Positions 1 to 10,641 of a stretch of DNA of 64,000 bases are shown piece by piece; positions within the stretch are counted from its first letter, which is position 1; each line of letters opens with the position of its first letter. This DNA is from Acanthochlamys bracteata (Eukaryota; Streptophyta; Magnoliopsida; Pandanales; Velloziaceae). The notes under the pieces were generated by a model. The model did not search any database. It worked only from the letters and a program-made list of their open reading frames with translations, and was not told where the DNA came from. The DNA lies in contig CM034129.1 in NCBI GenBank assembly GCA_019914995.1, positions 10,781,725-10,845,724 of the forward strand, given 5' to 3'. The position numbers and the translations under genes were made by a program.

Positions 1-21
1 GTACAGCATACCTTCATGTTC

Positions 22-3000
22 TCAGCTAAATCCAATGTATTGTGTGTATTGTGCATATGCTTCAAACGGCAGTCCTATTGGTGCACGGATCACATGATCA
101 GGAAAATCAAATGCATCAACCAGTTCCTTTGCGACCAACCGTACCTGGTAACTCAGGTACTCTGTAAGCTTGTGAATTGCCTGAAAGAACACAAGTTACA
201 CATTCGATCAATTGATGGCAACATTCATTTTAGTCATGACTGATAATTTGGGAGATTTTCTAGTGATGCTTGATGGGCTTGATAGAATCAATTAGCAACG
301 CATATGTACCTTAGCTTTATTTGGAGCTACATAATCAACATTCCGATACGTGCCAATATCCTTCCATATACGGTCCAAAGCATATAGATCGCACACAAGC
401 TTTAGAACATGGCGTGCATTCTTATCAGGACAGCTGCATTGAGATGTTAAAATATATAAGCAGCTCAAAACCTCGTGCTTTTAAAATGCCAAAGTATGCA
501 TACCTCCTCACAGCATCTATAAACTTCGCAAGGATGACTGATTCAATATGAGACTCTGCTAGTGTTAAGAGATGATTCAGGCATCTGTTCCATGCACCAA
601 AACCTCCAAGTCTCTTGCTATGTTTGCGAAGGCGTTCTGCAGCACTTTGAAGTAATCGAGATGTGCGGTACTGCAAACGTGGATGCAAAAGCAAAGTTAA
701 ATTTCATTCTGCTGGCTAATCATGCAATCGATTACGAAGTAAAAAAGAACTTACTCTGAATGCATCCAGTTGGAATTTCGGATTTCTCAGATGATCTTCA
801 CCTTCCCATCGAGCAGTTACTGGATTCGGCTGGGATAGATACGCATTCATGGACTCTCTTAAGTAATTCCATGTCACACTTAGCGTACCTCCTTGAAACT
901 TCTCCTTATATTGCTTCAGCAGATCAGCTGCGACCTATGTGAAAAGGAGAAATAACTCTTAAGTGACAAGAAAGAAATCCACAGTATTATATGCAAAATT
1001 GTTTGCAACATGTTTTGGTTCTTCATTTTCCTTTTTTTGCAGTTTGAGATGTATTGCCTATAGACCATTTGATTAAGAAATAAGAACAAATAATAAATTC
1101 ACATGACATTTTCATGAACTTGTTTTAGATTTTCTTGATGAGGAGTGGCAACACAGAGATGGCATTGGAGTTTACCTGCTGCAAAAGAACAGTGTTGTCT
1201 CCTTCAAATGTCTGGAATATGTCGTGATCGTTACGAAGAATACCAAATCGATTGACAGCTGCATAACCATGGCCACCACAAGCTTCTCGACATACACTTA
1301 CAGACCTTGCTGTGTATGATGTAACATAGGCCTTAAGGCCAGCAGAGAGAGTATGAACATCTACCACAACTTGTTCATCATGTGATTTTTTCATCTCAGA
1401 GTATTTGTCTACCAAATACATAGTTGCAAAGTGGAAGGCATAGGCTGATGCTAGCATCGGCATGAGCTTATGTTGCTGAGACTGGTAGTCCAGTATGCTG
1501 ACCTCAGGCTTCTTAGGAGGACCAAATTGCTGGCGAAGAAGCGAGTATCGTACAGCAATAGTGACTGCAACCTTCAGGACACCAGCAGAGGAATATGCTA
1601 AAGCAACCCTTCCTCCAACAAGCTCTCCTAATGTAGCAGCAAATCTCTTATTGGCTGTAGGAAGACTGCTGGAATACTTCCCATCTCTAGAAACATCACC
1701 GAATCGGTTAAGCAGGTTATCTCGAGGAATTCTGACCTTGCAAAACCTCAACGCACCATTGTCTACACCATTTAGTCCAACTTTGTGGCCACAATCTTGA
1801 ATTTCAACACCAGGAAGAACTTGATGCGTCTTCAAGTCCCTGATTGGAACAATGAAGGCATGGATACTCATGTCAGCGGAACCTCCATCCTCTCCTTGGA
1901 AAGGTAAGATCAGCCTAGCGAACACAGTGGCAAATTTTCCATGAACTGCCGCATTACCAATCCACCATTTAATCGCTCCATCATGCGGAGTGTTTATTAC
2001 AAACTCATCGTCGACTGGATCGAATGTAGCAGTAGTCTCAAGACCTTGTACGTTCGAACCTAAGCATGGAAATAACGGCAAATAAGACCGCAATTACAAA
2101 TTTACGACGGCACTAACAGAAGTGCATAAAGAATATTTCATCTGTTTAGTAATGTTAAATACAAAAGAAGTTGGATATTGTCACCATGATGAAGCTCCGT
2201 CATAGCAAAACATCCGGGGTATTCCAAATTGTTGATTCCGTCGAAGTACTTATCTCTGTGCTTCTTGGTTCCTAAATTCATAACCGATCCTCCCCAAAGA
2301 CTGCACAAAGTAGTTCCAGTTATTTGATAGAAGAATTACAACGAAATAAGCAACAATCATTCAAAATTTTAACTATTGAAGAACTACATCTGCTGTAGAC
2401 ACTTGTAGACGACCCAATTCGATCTCCATGAAACCGTTAATTGCAATAGACAATATATTTATCCTAAATTCAAACCTCTATCAAACTCACTGAAATCCTT
2501 ATTAAAGGAGAGCCCAAAATAATTGAATCTTCTCTTCAACTTTGCTTACTCAAATCATGATCATAATCAAACTAACTGAAATTTCTTAAGCAAGAAAAAA
2601 GAAAAGGAAAATTTTCAACTCGGGTTGCCCAAATCTCACTCAAAAACTAACAGAAGTTCTTAAAGGAAAATCCAAAAGAATTTGATTTCTTTTTTCCAAA
2701 TTTGTGTCCATAACCTGTTTTTAGCACTCATAATCTGAAACAAGTTCAAAAAATTCATTTAAAAAAAAAAAGAAGAAAGAAATTTTTACCTGTACTGCAC
2801 ACCCATCTTGATCCCAAGCGAGATATCAATCCCACCAGCAGCTTCCACAATCGCAAAATAAACACTCGGATCTTCAAGCACGTATCTTAACGGCTTCACA
2901 CCAGCTTCTCTAACCAACGCCGTCAGCTGACGCATGCAGAGATCACGGTGATCGTTAACAGAGATCTCTACGGGCGTCTGCAAATCGGGCCGTGAAGCGA

Positions 3001-3244
3001 AGAACCCGAAAACCTTCTCTTGAACGTCTCTGTGTTTCGAACGAATGAACAAAGATAACGGGACCACTAACGATTCCGTCGGCTCCGTTTGTTGACGGGA
3101 AAGGTGACCGGAGCATGAGTTTGGAGATAACAAGTTGAAATGACCGTTGGACGGAGTTTGGATATGGAGTGATAGCCGTTGGATTCGGGAAAGAGCATGG
3201 GAGATGGTTTCTTCTTTGTTCTTCTTATTCGGTTGTTCTTCCAT
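22..3244 (-). CDS. ACX2: Acyl-CoA oxidase 2 (peroxisomal, long-chain), 7 exons
   Basis: Flavoprotein of peroxisomal beta-oxidation: it oxidises long-chain acyl-CoA to trans-2-enoyl-CoA and makes H2O2. Seven exons rebuilt from splice consensus: 3244-2790, 2300-2185, 2059-1176, 934-755, 670-504, 433-310, 180-22. They sum to 2085 nt, or 694 aa, the normal size for plant ACX2. The start at 3244 is chosen because the preceding upstream Met would only add an unrelated hydrophobic stretch. Near the N terminus, RIQRLSLHI fits the PTS2 peroxisomal signal pattern (R-I-x5-H-I), and there is no C-terminal SKL. The central exon holds the acyl-CoA-dehydrogenase core ([40 protein letters not shown]) and [14 protein letters not shown], whose Glu is the catalytic base. 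The C-terminal domain has [20 protein letters not shown]. All joins are GT-AG and no lesion is seen. ACX2 is preferred to other ACX types by PTS2 and close sequence resemblance. Confidence 0.95.
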
Positions 3245-3300
3245 TGTTGTCTTGATGAAAGTTCTGCAAAAGAACAACTCAAGTAGAAGGAAACAATTTA

Positions 3301-3989
3301 TACAATTGCGTGTTTGGGCTGATGAGAAGGACACGTGGGCTGATATGTATGCCCAACAAAGTGGTTCTTTATAAGATAAATGACACGGAGTAAAATTATT
3401 GGAGCAAGAAGAGGTGTAAGGTGTTTTGGTTTTTCGCGCGCTTTTCGGTGTAGCGGATTAAGATAGGAAGAACGTAAAGCGGTTGAGGGGACTAGAGATA
3501 TTATTATAATTTTTTCTCTAAATAAAAATCTTGGCTTGCTTGCAAGCATGGAAGTGTGGAACTTATAAAGTTTGACATTGTTAAGTTTTATTAATTTAAC
3601 TAACAAATAATTGAACAAAAAGAAAAAAGATATCAGTTTTTGGTTATCATAGATAACATAAACCCCAACTACGAACAACTTAGAACTAAGATAATAACAA
3701 AGCTAATAAGAGGATAACGGCAAGAGACTCCAAAACATAAATATATATATAACAGCGTGCAAAAACTAGAAAGAGCGGCTAAACACAAGTAAACTCAAGG
3801 ACTGACTTCATCACACTAAAGAAGACCAATTTATTCTCGCAACCGCCGGTCAAGAACCCAATTCTGCAACCAGATACCTGATACTGTACCGACGGTCGAC
3901 TCGACTCTAGAACAAGAACTCAACAAAACAGAACTAAGATAATCAGCAAGAGATACCATGATTGGCAGATAGGGATACTTGGCCTCGAT
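3301..3989. other. ACX2 upstream region and EF1A 3' region
   Basis: No gene is recognisable here. The left part is the presumed promoter and leader of ACX2 and the right part the 3' untranslated region of EF1A, both transcribed leftward. The short open frames here have no recognisable protein pattern. Confidence 0.6.
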
Positions 3990-5421
3990 TCACTTCTTCT
4001 TGGCAGCAGCCTTGGTGACCTTGGCTCCAGTTGGATCCTTCTTCTCAACACTCTTGATCACACCAACAGCAACAGTCTGGCGCATGTCCCTGACAGCAAA
4101 ACGACCAAGGGGTGGATACTCAGAGAATGTCTCTACCACCATAGGCTTGGTAGGAACCATCTTCACCATGCCAGCATCACCGTTCTTTAAGAACTTGGGC
4201 TCCTTCTCAAGCTCCTTACCAGAACGCCTGTCTATCTTGGTCATGATCTCAGCAAACTTGACGGCAATGTGAGAAGTGTGGCAGTCGAGCACAGGAGCAT
4301 AGCCATTGCCAATCTGGCCAGGGTGGTTCATGATGATGACCTGAGAGGTGAAGTTAGCTGCCTCCTTAGCTGGGTCATCCTTGGAATTGGAAGCAACATA
4401 ACCACGCTTCAGATCCTTAACAGCAACATTCTTGACATTGAACCCAACGTTGTCACCAGGGAGCGCCTCCTGGAGAGCCTCATGGTGCATCTCAACAGAC
4501 TTAACTTCAGTAGTCAGACCAGTAGGACCAAAGGTGACAACCATACCAGGCTTCAGGATACCAGTTTCAACACGCCCAACAGGGACAGTTCCAATGCCTC
4601 CAATCTTGTAGACATCCTGAAGGGGAAGGCGAAGGGGCTTGTCTGACGGCCTCTTTGGCTCCTGAAGCTGGTCCAAAGCCTCAAGAAGAGTGGGACCCTT
4701 GTACCAGTCAAGGTTTGTGGACCTCTCAATCATGTTGTCACCCTCAAATCCAGAGATAGGGACAATGGGGATCTTGTCAGGGTTGTACCCAACCTTCTTG
4801 AGGTAGGATGACACTTCCTTGACAATTTCATCATACCTTGCCTTGGAGTACTTGGGAGTAGTAGCATCCATCTGCGTAACAGAAACAGATGAATGTTAAA
4901 AGTAGAACACAACTAAAAAAAACCCAACTAACATTAAACTATGTTAAATTAGAACTTGCCTTGTTGCAGCAGCAGATCATCTGCCTGACTCCAAGAGTGT
5001 AGGCAAGAAGAGCATGCTCCCTGGTCTGTCCATCCTTTGAGATGCCCGCCTCAAATCCACCAGTAGTGGAATCAATGATGAGAACAGCACAGTCAGCCTG
5101 GGAGGTACCAGTGATCATATTCTTGATAAAGTCACGGTGTCCAGGAGCATCAATGACAGTGCAGTAGTACTTGGTTGTCTCGAACTTCCACAAGGCAATA
5201 TCAATAGTGATACCACGCTCACGCTCAGCCTTGAGCTTGTCAAGCACCCAAGCATACTTGAATGACCTCTTGTTCATCTCAGCAGCTTCCTTCTCAAACC
5301 TCTCAATGACACGCTTGTCAATACCACCAAGCTTGTAGATAAGGTGTCCAGTGGTGGTAGACTTCCCAGAATCAACATGGCCGATGACCACAATGTTGAT
5401 GTGAAACTTCTCCTTTCCCAT
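3990..5421 (-). CDS. EF1A: Translation elongation factor 1-alpha (eEF1A), 2 coding exons
   Basis: GTPase that delivers aminoacyl-tRNA to the ribosomal A site in the cytosol. Exon 1 is 5421-4960 (154 codons) and exon 2 is 4871-3990, giving 447 aa, the usual plant length. G motifs are clear: GHVDSGKST (G1), DAPGHRDF (G3) and NKMD (G4). NKMD is interrupted by the intron, after NK. Domains 2 and 3 follow in exon 2 ([31 protein letters not shown]), ending in a lysine-rich tail. The coding intron starts GCAAGT and ends GCAG, so it is a GC-AG intron; the only nearby GT would break the frame. A leader intron lies upstream. Codon use favours C/G third positions, as expected of a highly expressed gene. 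Confidence 0.97.
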
Positions 5422-5423
5422 GG

Positions 5424-6175
5424 CTGCAAAAGCTTACAAACTGCAAACAATCACAAAAAACTTGTTAAGAAAACGTATATAGAGATACTTAATTAGCAAA
5501 ACAACAGCATGTACGCATATTATCAGCAGTACCATATAAACTCTGAAATTGGAACAATCATTATCAAAATAAACTTACCAGTAACACAGAATGATGTATA
5601 AAAAATACATTAAATTCCATTGCACAATTCACAAACAGAGGAAAGTTACAGTTTATTTGCTACAATAATCACTAACATGTCTTACACAGAGCTAATCGAT
5701 CGACAATAGAATCATTCATTGACATACCATAACTATGACAGATCTACTCAAATCTTACCAACAATAATAAAAGATCCTAGTAGCACGATATCCCAACATT
5801 TCATAAATAACAAATCCAAAAGTCGCCTTTATCTAAATCCTGTATACTTGACTATACCGATACCACTCTTCCATCTGTACAAAACATATAAATCCTTGCA
5901 TAGAAACTATTACCGAGAGAAATCAACCAGGAATCAGTAAACTACACACCAAACCTTTGAATACGGCAACAAAACTACATAATCAGATTCATCAAATAAA
6001 TGGAATGAAAAATATCAGAGCATCACAAAAAGGATCAAAAGCATATTTGGGATCTATCTATTACAAAACAAAAAATGATCAAAGCAACAGCTACTAATCT
6101 ATCAATAACCTAATCAAATAAAATCCAATAGAAAAACAAGAGGCGAAAATCGATCTGACAATCTAGAAATGTTAC
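5424..6175 (-). other. EF1A leader (5' UTR) intron
   Basis: On the minus strand a donor (CTGCG then GTAAC) at 6175 and a pyrimidine-rich stretch ending TTTGCAG just above the ATG bracket about 740 bp. Two acceptors are possible, leaving the next exon to begin at 5440 or 5423. Plant eEF1A genes typically carry such an intron, which raises expression. The leader exon is short (about 6176-6240), fitting the TATA box upstream. Confidence 0.75.
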
Positions 6176-6265
6176 CGCAGAGAGCTGAGCTGCTGCGGTG
6201 GAGACGAGAGAAGGGGAGAGAGCGCACTAACGAGCGTGAGGGACAAGATTAGGGCATTCCCAGGG

Positions 6266-6273
6266 CTTATATA
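6266..6273 (-). promoter_or_regulatory. TATA box of EF1A
   Basis: TATATAAG read on the minus strand, about 90 bases above the leader-intron donor. A start site about 30 bases downstream, near 6240, gives a short leader exon of normal plant eEF1A form. Confidence 0.75.
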
Positions 6274-6384
6274 GAGCTCTCAATAACGACACTTTCGCCT
6301 AACTGTGTGTTTGGACGAAGGCTTTTATAAGGAGCAGAAAGTAAAGCAAAAGAAGAGATAGGAAAGAAGAGAAGAAGAAAAGTC

Positions 6385-6540
6385 AGATCGGATCCGGATG
6401 GATCTGAAAATTATCGATTCGCATAAACCGATCCGAATCTGTGAATTAATCCGAATTCAGTTGAACTTTTTTGATTTGGGTTTATCTGGACGGTTTCTGG
6501 ATCAAGCCTGATTGAATCCGAATCGATCCGGACGGAATGA
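6385..6540. repeat. Degenerate GATC/TCCGAAT-rich repeat tract
   Basis: Many imperfect copies of GGATC, CGATCCGAAT and ATCCGAAT are crowded into about 150 bp upstream of EF1A. A similar tract lies at 57917-58135. This looks like decayed transposon or simple-sequence-derived DNA. No ends or target duplications are visible. Confidence 0.45.
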
Positions 6541-6807
6541 AAAGTATTAAAAATATAAAAAATTACAAAACAACGCTTGGATGAAAAATGTATCGCATAT
6601 TGCGGTCCGGGGCATTTTTCTTTCGTTTGGCTCTCCGTCCGCGAGATGGTTTTCTCGTTCTCCGACTCCGGCTCTGTCTCCTCGCTGTCCGCTCCTGCTC
6701 CGTCGATATCATAACTCTGCTCTTCTGCTCAGCTGCGGTGCCTACGATTTGCCGCCACTCCAGCTCCGGCTCTTTTCTTCAAGAAAACAATAGAACAACC
6801 AATCACT

Positions 6808-7210
6808 ATGGAGGCTTATAGAACGATGAAGGTGACACTACAATCAGCGAAGAATCAAAAGAAAGGTGGCTTTTGTCGAAGATGGAGGTCTACGCGGTTG
6901 CAGTGATTACCGGCAATACTCGAACGCAACGAACGCCGCCAGACAAACAAGGTTGGAAAAATCCTACTTGGAACTACACGCTCCGGTTCTATGTTCTTGC
7001 CGATATCGATAATACTCGGTAACCATGATGTCGGTGAAGTTTACGTCCTGTTACGTGAACTCCTGGCTGGGTTTACCGGCGACGGACCGACTCAGGTTAA
7101 ATTCTTCAGCTACGAGGTTCGGAGTCGAAAGGTGTTCTCAATTTCTCTTGCAATGTTAGCGAACGCATTAGTTCTACGGCAGCCAACGAAAACGCTGCCA
7201 ATCATATGAA
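6808..7210 (+). pseudogene. Broken SRC2-like C2-domain protein gene
   Basis: Fragments of a plant SRC2-type C2 (calcium/lipid-binding) protein lie in order but in different frames. ATG at 6808 opens MEAYRTMKVTLQSAKNQKK, which resembles the family start. The frame then runs to a stop at about 6904, while MEVYAVAVITGNTRTQRTPP continues from 6882 in another frame with NPTWNYTLRFYV and stops at 7020. The next block, LGNHDVGEVYVLLRELL followed by FFSYEVRSRKVF, is in a third frame from about 7012. About 10-15 family residues seem missing between blocks. A linker-like stretch (VSERISSTAANENAAN) needs one more shift near 7150. With several frameshifts it cannot encode an intact C2 domain. SRC2 genes are usually intronless, so introns do not explain the breaks. 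Confidence 0.8.
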
Positions 7211-7305
7211 TCAGGTTGGTCCTAAACTTGTGATTTCAGCAAATTCGTTCTTGAATGGTTTGCTTTAATTAGAAATTTGCTGGATTTGTGGAGTTCCATT
7301 TCTTA

Positions 7306-7337
7306 GGTATTAAGAGCGCTTAGGTATTAATAGCGCG
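7306..7337. repeat. Short tandem duplication
   Basis: TAGGTATTAAGAGCGC is followed at once by a near copy, TAGGTATTAATAGCGC. It abuts the left end of the AT-rich element at 7345. Confidence 0.6.
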
Positions 7338-7344
7338 TCTATTT

Positions 7345-7556
7345 GAGCGTTTCAAACGCAGCTTATCAATTTTTTTTATTTTATATTTTTTAATATATAA
7401 TTTATAAATATATAAAAAATTTATTTAATAAAAATAAAAATTTTTTATTCTATATTTTATTATTTTTTAAAATAAAAAAAATAAACTTATTTTTTAAAAA
7501 ATAAAATATATTTTATTTAAAAAAAATTTTATTTATAAATACTTCCGAACGCTCTC
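7345..7556. mobile_element. AT-rich MITE-like element, family 2, copy 1
   Basis: About 210 bp of almost pure A/T bounded by short GC-bearing ends: GAGCGTTTC on the left and, read inward from the right, GAGAGCGTTCGG. A second copy at 28013-28258 shares the order of motifs, including TTTTATTATTTTTTAAAATA in the middle and a right end of TATAAATACTTCCGAACG against TATAAGTATTCCGAAACG. It has no coding capacity. A non-autonomous inverted-repeat element is the likeliest reading; no target-site duplication was identified. Confidence 0.5.
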
Positions 7557-8260
7557 TTATTTTTTAAGGTATTATTGCTTCACCATCCACATTATTAATA
7601 GTTTTTTGAATTCATATCTGATTAAATATTTATAACTATAATTTAAATAAATTACTAAATATAAAAACATTATGTTTAAATTAACAGATTAATAGAAAAA
7701 TTATGAAAAAAAACTAAAGCGAGATTAGATTATATAGTTTTTTTAATAATTATTTTCATTAATTTATTTGTAGATTTCTTGGTCGGCGGGGGTGGTTATG
7801 TCCATTTATTAAAAAATGGGAAAATAGCGGCCCAAGTTTGTGATAAAATATCTCGGCTGCGTTAACAGTGCAGTAATCTACCGTTCGATCTTCTTGGTTT
7901 TGATTGAAGATAAATACTAGTTATATGATAAAAATGCAGTATTTTATGTGGTTTTGCAGTAATGGACCATCACTATTCGGATTATGCTTTCTTGTTGTGC
8001 CGACCTTACTGCAAAAGAATTGATATACTATTTTGCACACTCAGTATATTATTATCCGAATTGTGCTTCTCTATTATGAGGGCCTCATATTACTAAAGCA
8101 TTCTATCTGGACTGCGTTTGCAATAGTGGCTACAGTGGCCTCATTTGCGAAAATGCATCTATGTTTTGCTAGATAACAGAATACATTTCTGCCACTGTAG
8201 TCTCTTAATTGTTTAGTTCAGAATTCGAGACCCGGTAATTCTTTTTGATCGCCGGCGGCG
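7557..8260. other. Upstream region of the PHP gene
   Basis: AT-rich and gene-free. It should contain the promoter and leader of the PHP-domain gene. No convincing TATA box or conserved element stands out. Confidence 0.5.
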
Positions 8261-10641
8261 ATGGGTAGCAACACAACGAAGAAGAAGAAGAACAACATCA
8301 ACAAAACCAAGAGAAAGAAGAAGAAGGGAATTTTTTCTTCTGACCAGAATACCCTTGGTGCAATCGCATATGTTGCGAATTGGGCTTCTTTTGGACCAAA
8401 ATACTCCTCTAACGGCGATTATGGGTTTCTGCCAGATCGCATGTTAGGCGGTGGAGTTGAGAGACCGGTGTTCGATCTACACACGCATTCGAAGTTCAGC
8501 GATGGCTTTCTTTCTCCCACATCTCTCGTTGAACGTGCTCATTCCAACGGGGTTTGTATAAAAATTTCATTTTATTACTCTGTTGTTGCTGTTGTTGTTA
8601 CTTTCTTGTTTTATGAATTATATTGTGTTGTTTACGAAATTTATGGCTGTTTATCTGGTATATAGTGTTTGGTTTGAACGGTGCTCGATAAAATGTGTGG
8701 AGACAAAAAGAAATGATATTGTGGTTCTAAAGTTGAGATTTTTTGCCGTGTGTTATCATCAAATTCATGTTTTGGTTTGATAATTTTGGTTAAAGTTGTG
8801 GGTGAAAAAGGTTTTCATACTAAATTTAGAGAAAATTTCCTATTTCTGTAGTTTTTATGAAAATGGATTGGGGAATAGATAGCTTTAGTTAACGTTCATG
8901 ATGAAATGAAGCTCGCTTACTGATAGTGTCTATGTCTAGGAACTAAGTTGTGTTTTTCAAATCAGTACTATGCTTAGAAATAAGCTCCTCTGGTTTTTCT
9001 AGTCATAATGTTGTTATGTTTTTTTTTTTAATACTCATGCTTACTGCTAGCTTCACTTCTTGACATTGAATCGTCAGTGTCATCTATGTTTGCTATAGCA
9101 TGAAGCTGTTTTTGGTGGTACTATATGTAGTTGATACTTGATACTACTATATACTTATGAGTTAAGTTGAACTTTTTTGTGATTGGAGAGAAGTGTAACA
9201 TACTTTTATAAACTTACATGCAGAACAGGTAAATGTGCTTGCTTTAACAGATCATGATACTATGGCTGGCATACAAGAAGCAGTTGTAGCAGCTTCCAAG
9301 TTTCGCATGAGAATAATACCTGGGGTGGAGATTAGTGCAGTTTGTCATCCAAGGTAATATTTAGATTCCATGACGCAGACATATGCGGTATATGAAGAAT
9401 TGTTGCATATTCCATCCGTATAACGTAAATTGATGTGGTCATACATGCTCTTACCTTTGAATCGGGACACTTATTTGGTTCTTCTTCATCCATTAAAAGG
9501 GAAGGAGAAGCACAGGAAGAAAACGTGCATATCCTTGCCTACTACAGTAGCTGTGGGCCTGTACCTTGTGAAGAACTTGAGAGATTGTTGGAAAGTATTA
9601 GAGAAGGGCGTCATCTGCGAGCAAAGAATATGTTGTTGAAATTGAACAAATTAAGAGTGCCTCTGAAGTGGGAGCATGTTACTAGGATAGCTGGGAATGG
9701 AGTAGCTCCTGGAAGATTACATGTTGCTCGTGCTCTAGTAGAAGCTGGTCATGTGGAGGATTTCAAACAAGCTTTCAGTAAATATCTTCGTGATGGGGGA
9801 CCTGCTTATGCTAGGTAAGAATTTGGATACTCAAAGAAATTATAGTGAAGAAGTTGATGTTTATGTGTGTTTTCATCATATTATGTCTTCACAGTGGAAA
9901 CGAGCCATCCGCAGAAGAAGTGGTGCAACTGGTATGTCGTACAGGTGGCATCTCAGCTTTGGCACACCCATGGGTGCTCAAGAATCCTGAATTAGTTATT
10001 AGAACTTTAAAAGGAGCAGGCCTTCATTCTGTGGAGGTCTACAGTGGTGAAGGAAAAGTGACTGGTATGCTGCTTGAATCATATTTCAAACTGTAAATTG
10101 ATACTCAACAAAAGAAGGGTTCTTTCTAACTTTAGGTGGGACTGGAGATGTTAACCTGTGTTTGAAACTTCCATCCGTGTGAAGTTTTTTACTCAACTTG
10201 TATTCATTTGCAGTTTTGTAAATCTAATACTATACTTTAACAGGTATTGCAGAGTTAGCCAAGACTTATGAGCTCCTCAAGATGGGAGGGTCAGATTTCC
10301 ATGGAAGAGTTGGTCAGAAAGAATCTGATGTGGGGAGGGTTACTCTTCCAATTCAATCTCTGTATGAGTTCTTGAAGATTGCTCGTCCTATTTGGAGTAA
10401 TGCTATAAAAGACATTGTGACGTGTTTAGCGGAGGACCCTTCACAAGTGAATTTGGAGCAGATTATTAGGTTTTCAGGACACATCTTCCTGAAGGGTGAT
10501 TTAAGTCCAGATAAAAGTAAAGACATTATTAGTCAGTGTTTGTTATCCTGGCTAAGCAATGAAGAAAGGGAGGAAATCAGATACGAGGATATCATGCTAA
10601 AGCTTTCGCTTCTAAGGGTTGCTAGTAAAGAGGAGGCTTAG
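8261..10641 (+). CDS. PHP-domain metallophosphoesterase, 5 exons
   Basis: Exons 8261-8551, 9229-9353, 9500-9814, 9895-10064 and 10244-10641 sum to 1299 nt, or 432 aa. This matches the plant protein represented, as I recall, by Arabidopsis At2g13840. After a lysine-rich N terminus (residues 7-22; nuclear targeting is possible but unproven) comes the PHP signature FDLHTHSKFSDG, with metal-ligand His74, His76 and Asp81. It is followed by LALTDHDTMAG, IIPGVEIS, the helical insert KWEHVTRIAGNGVAPGR, ISALAHPWV, and near the end GGSDFHG. These are the ordered metal motifs of the TrpH/YciV-like group, whose bacterial members act on nucleoside 3',5'-bisphosphates or RNA 5' ends. The plant substrate is inferred only. 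The start codon is in a good context (GGCGATGG). Exon 3 must begin at 9500 to keep HPREGEAQEEN in frame. Confidence 0.92.
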
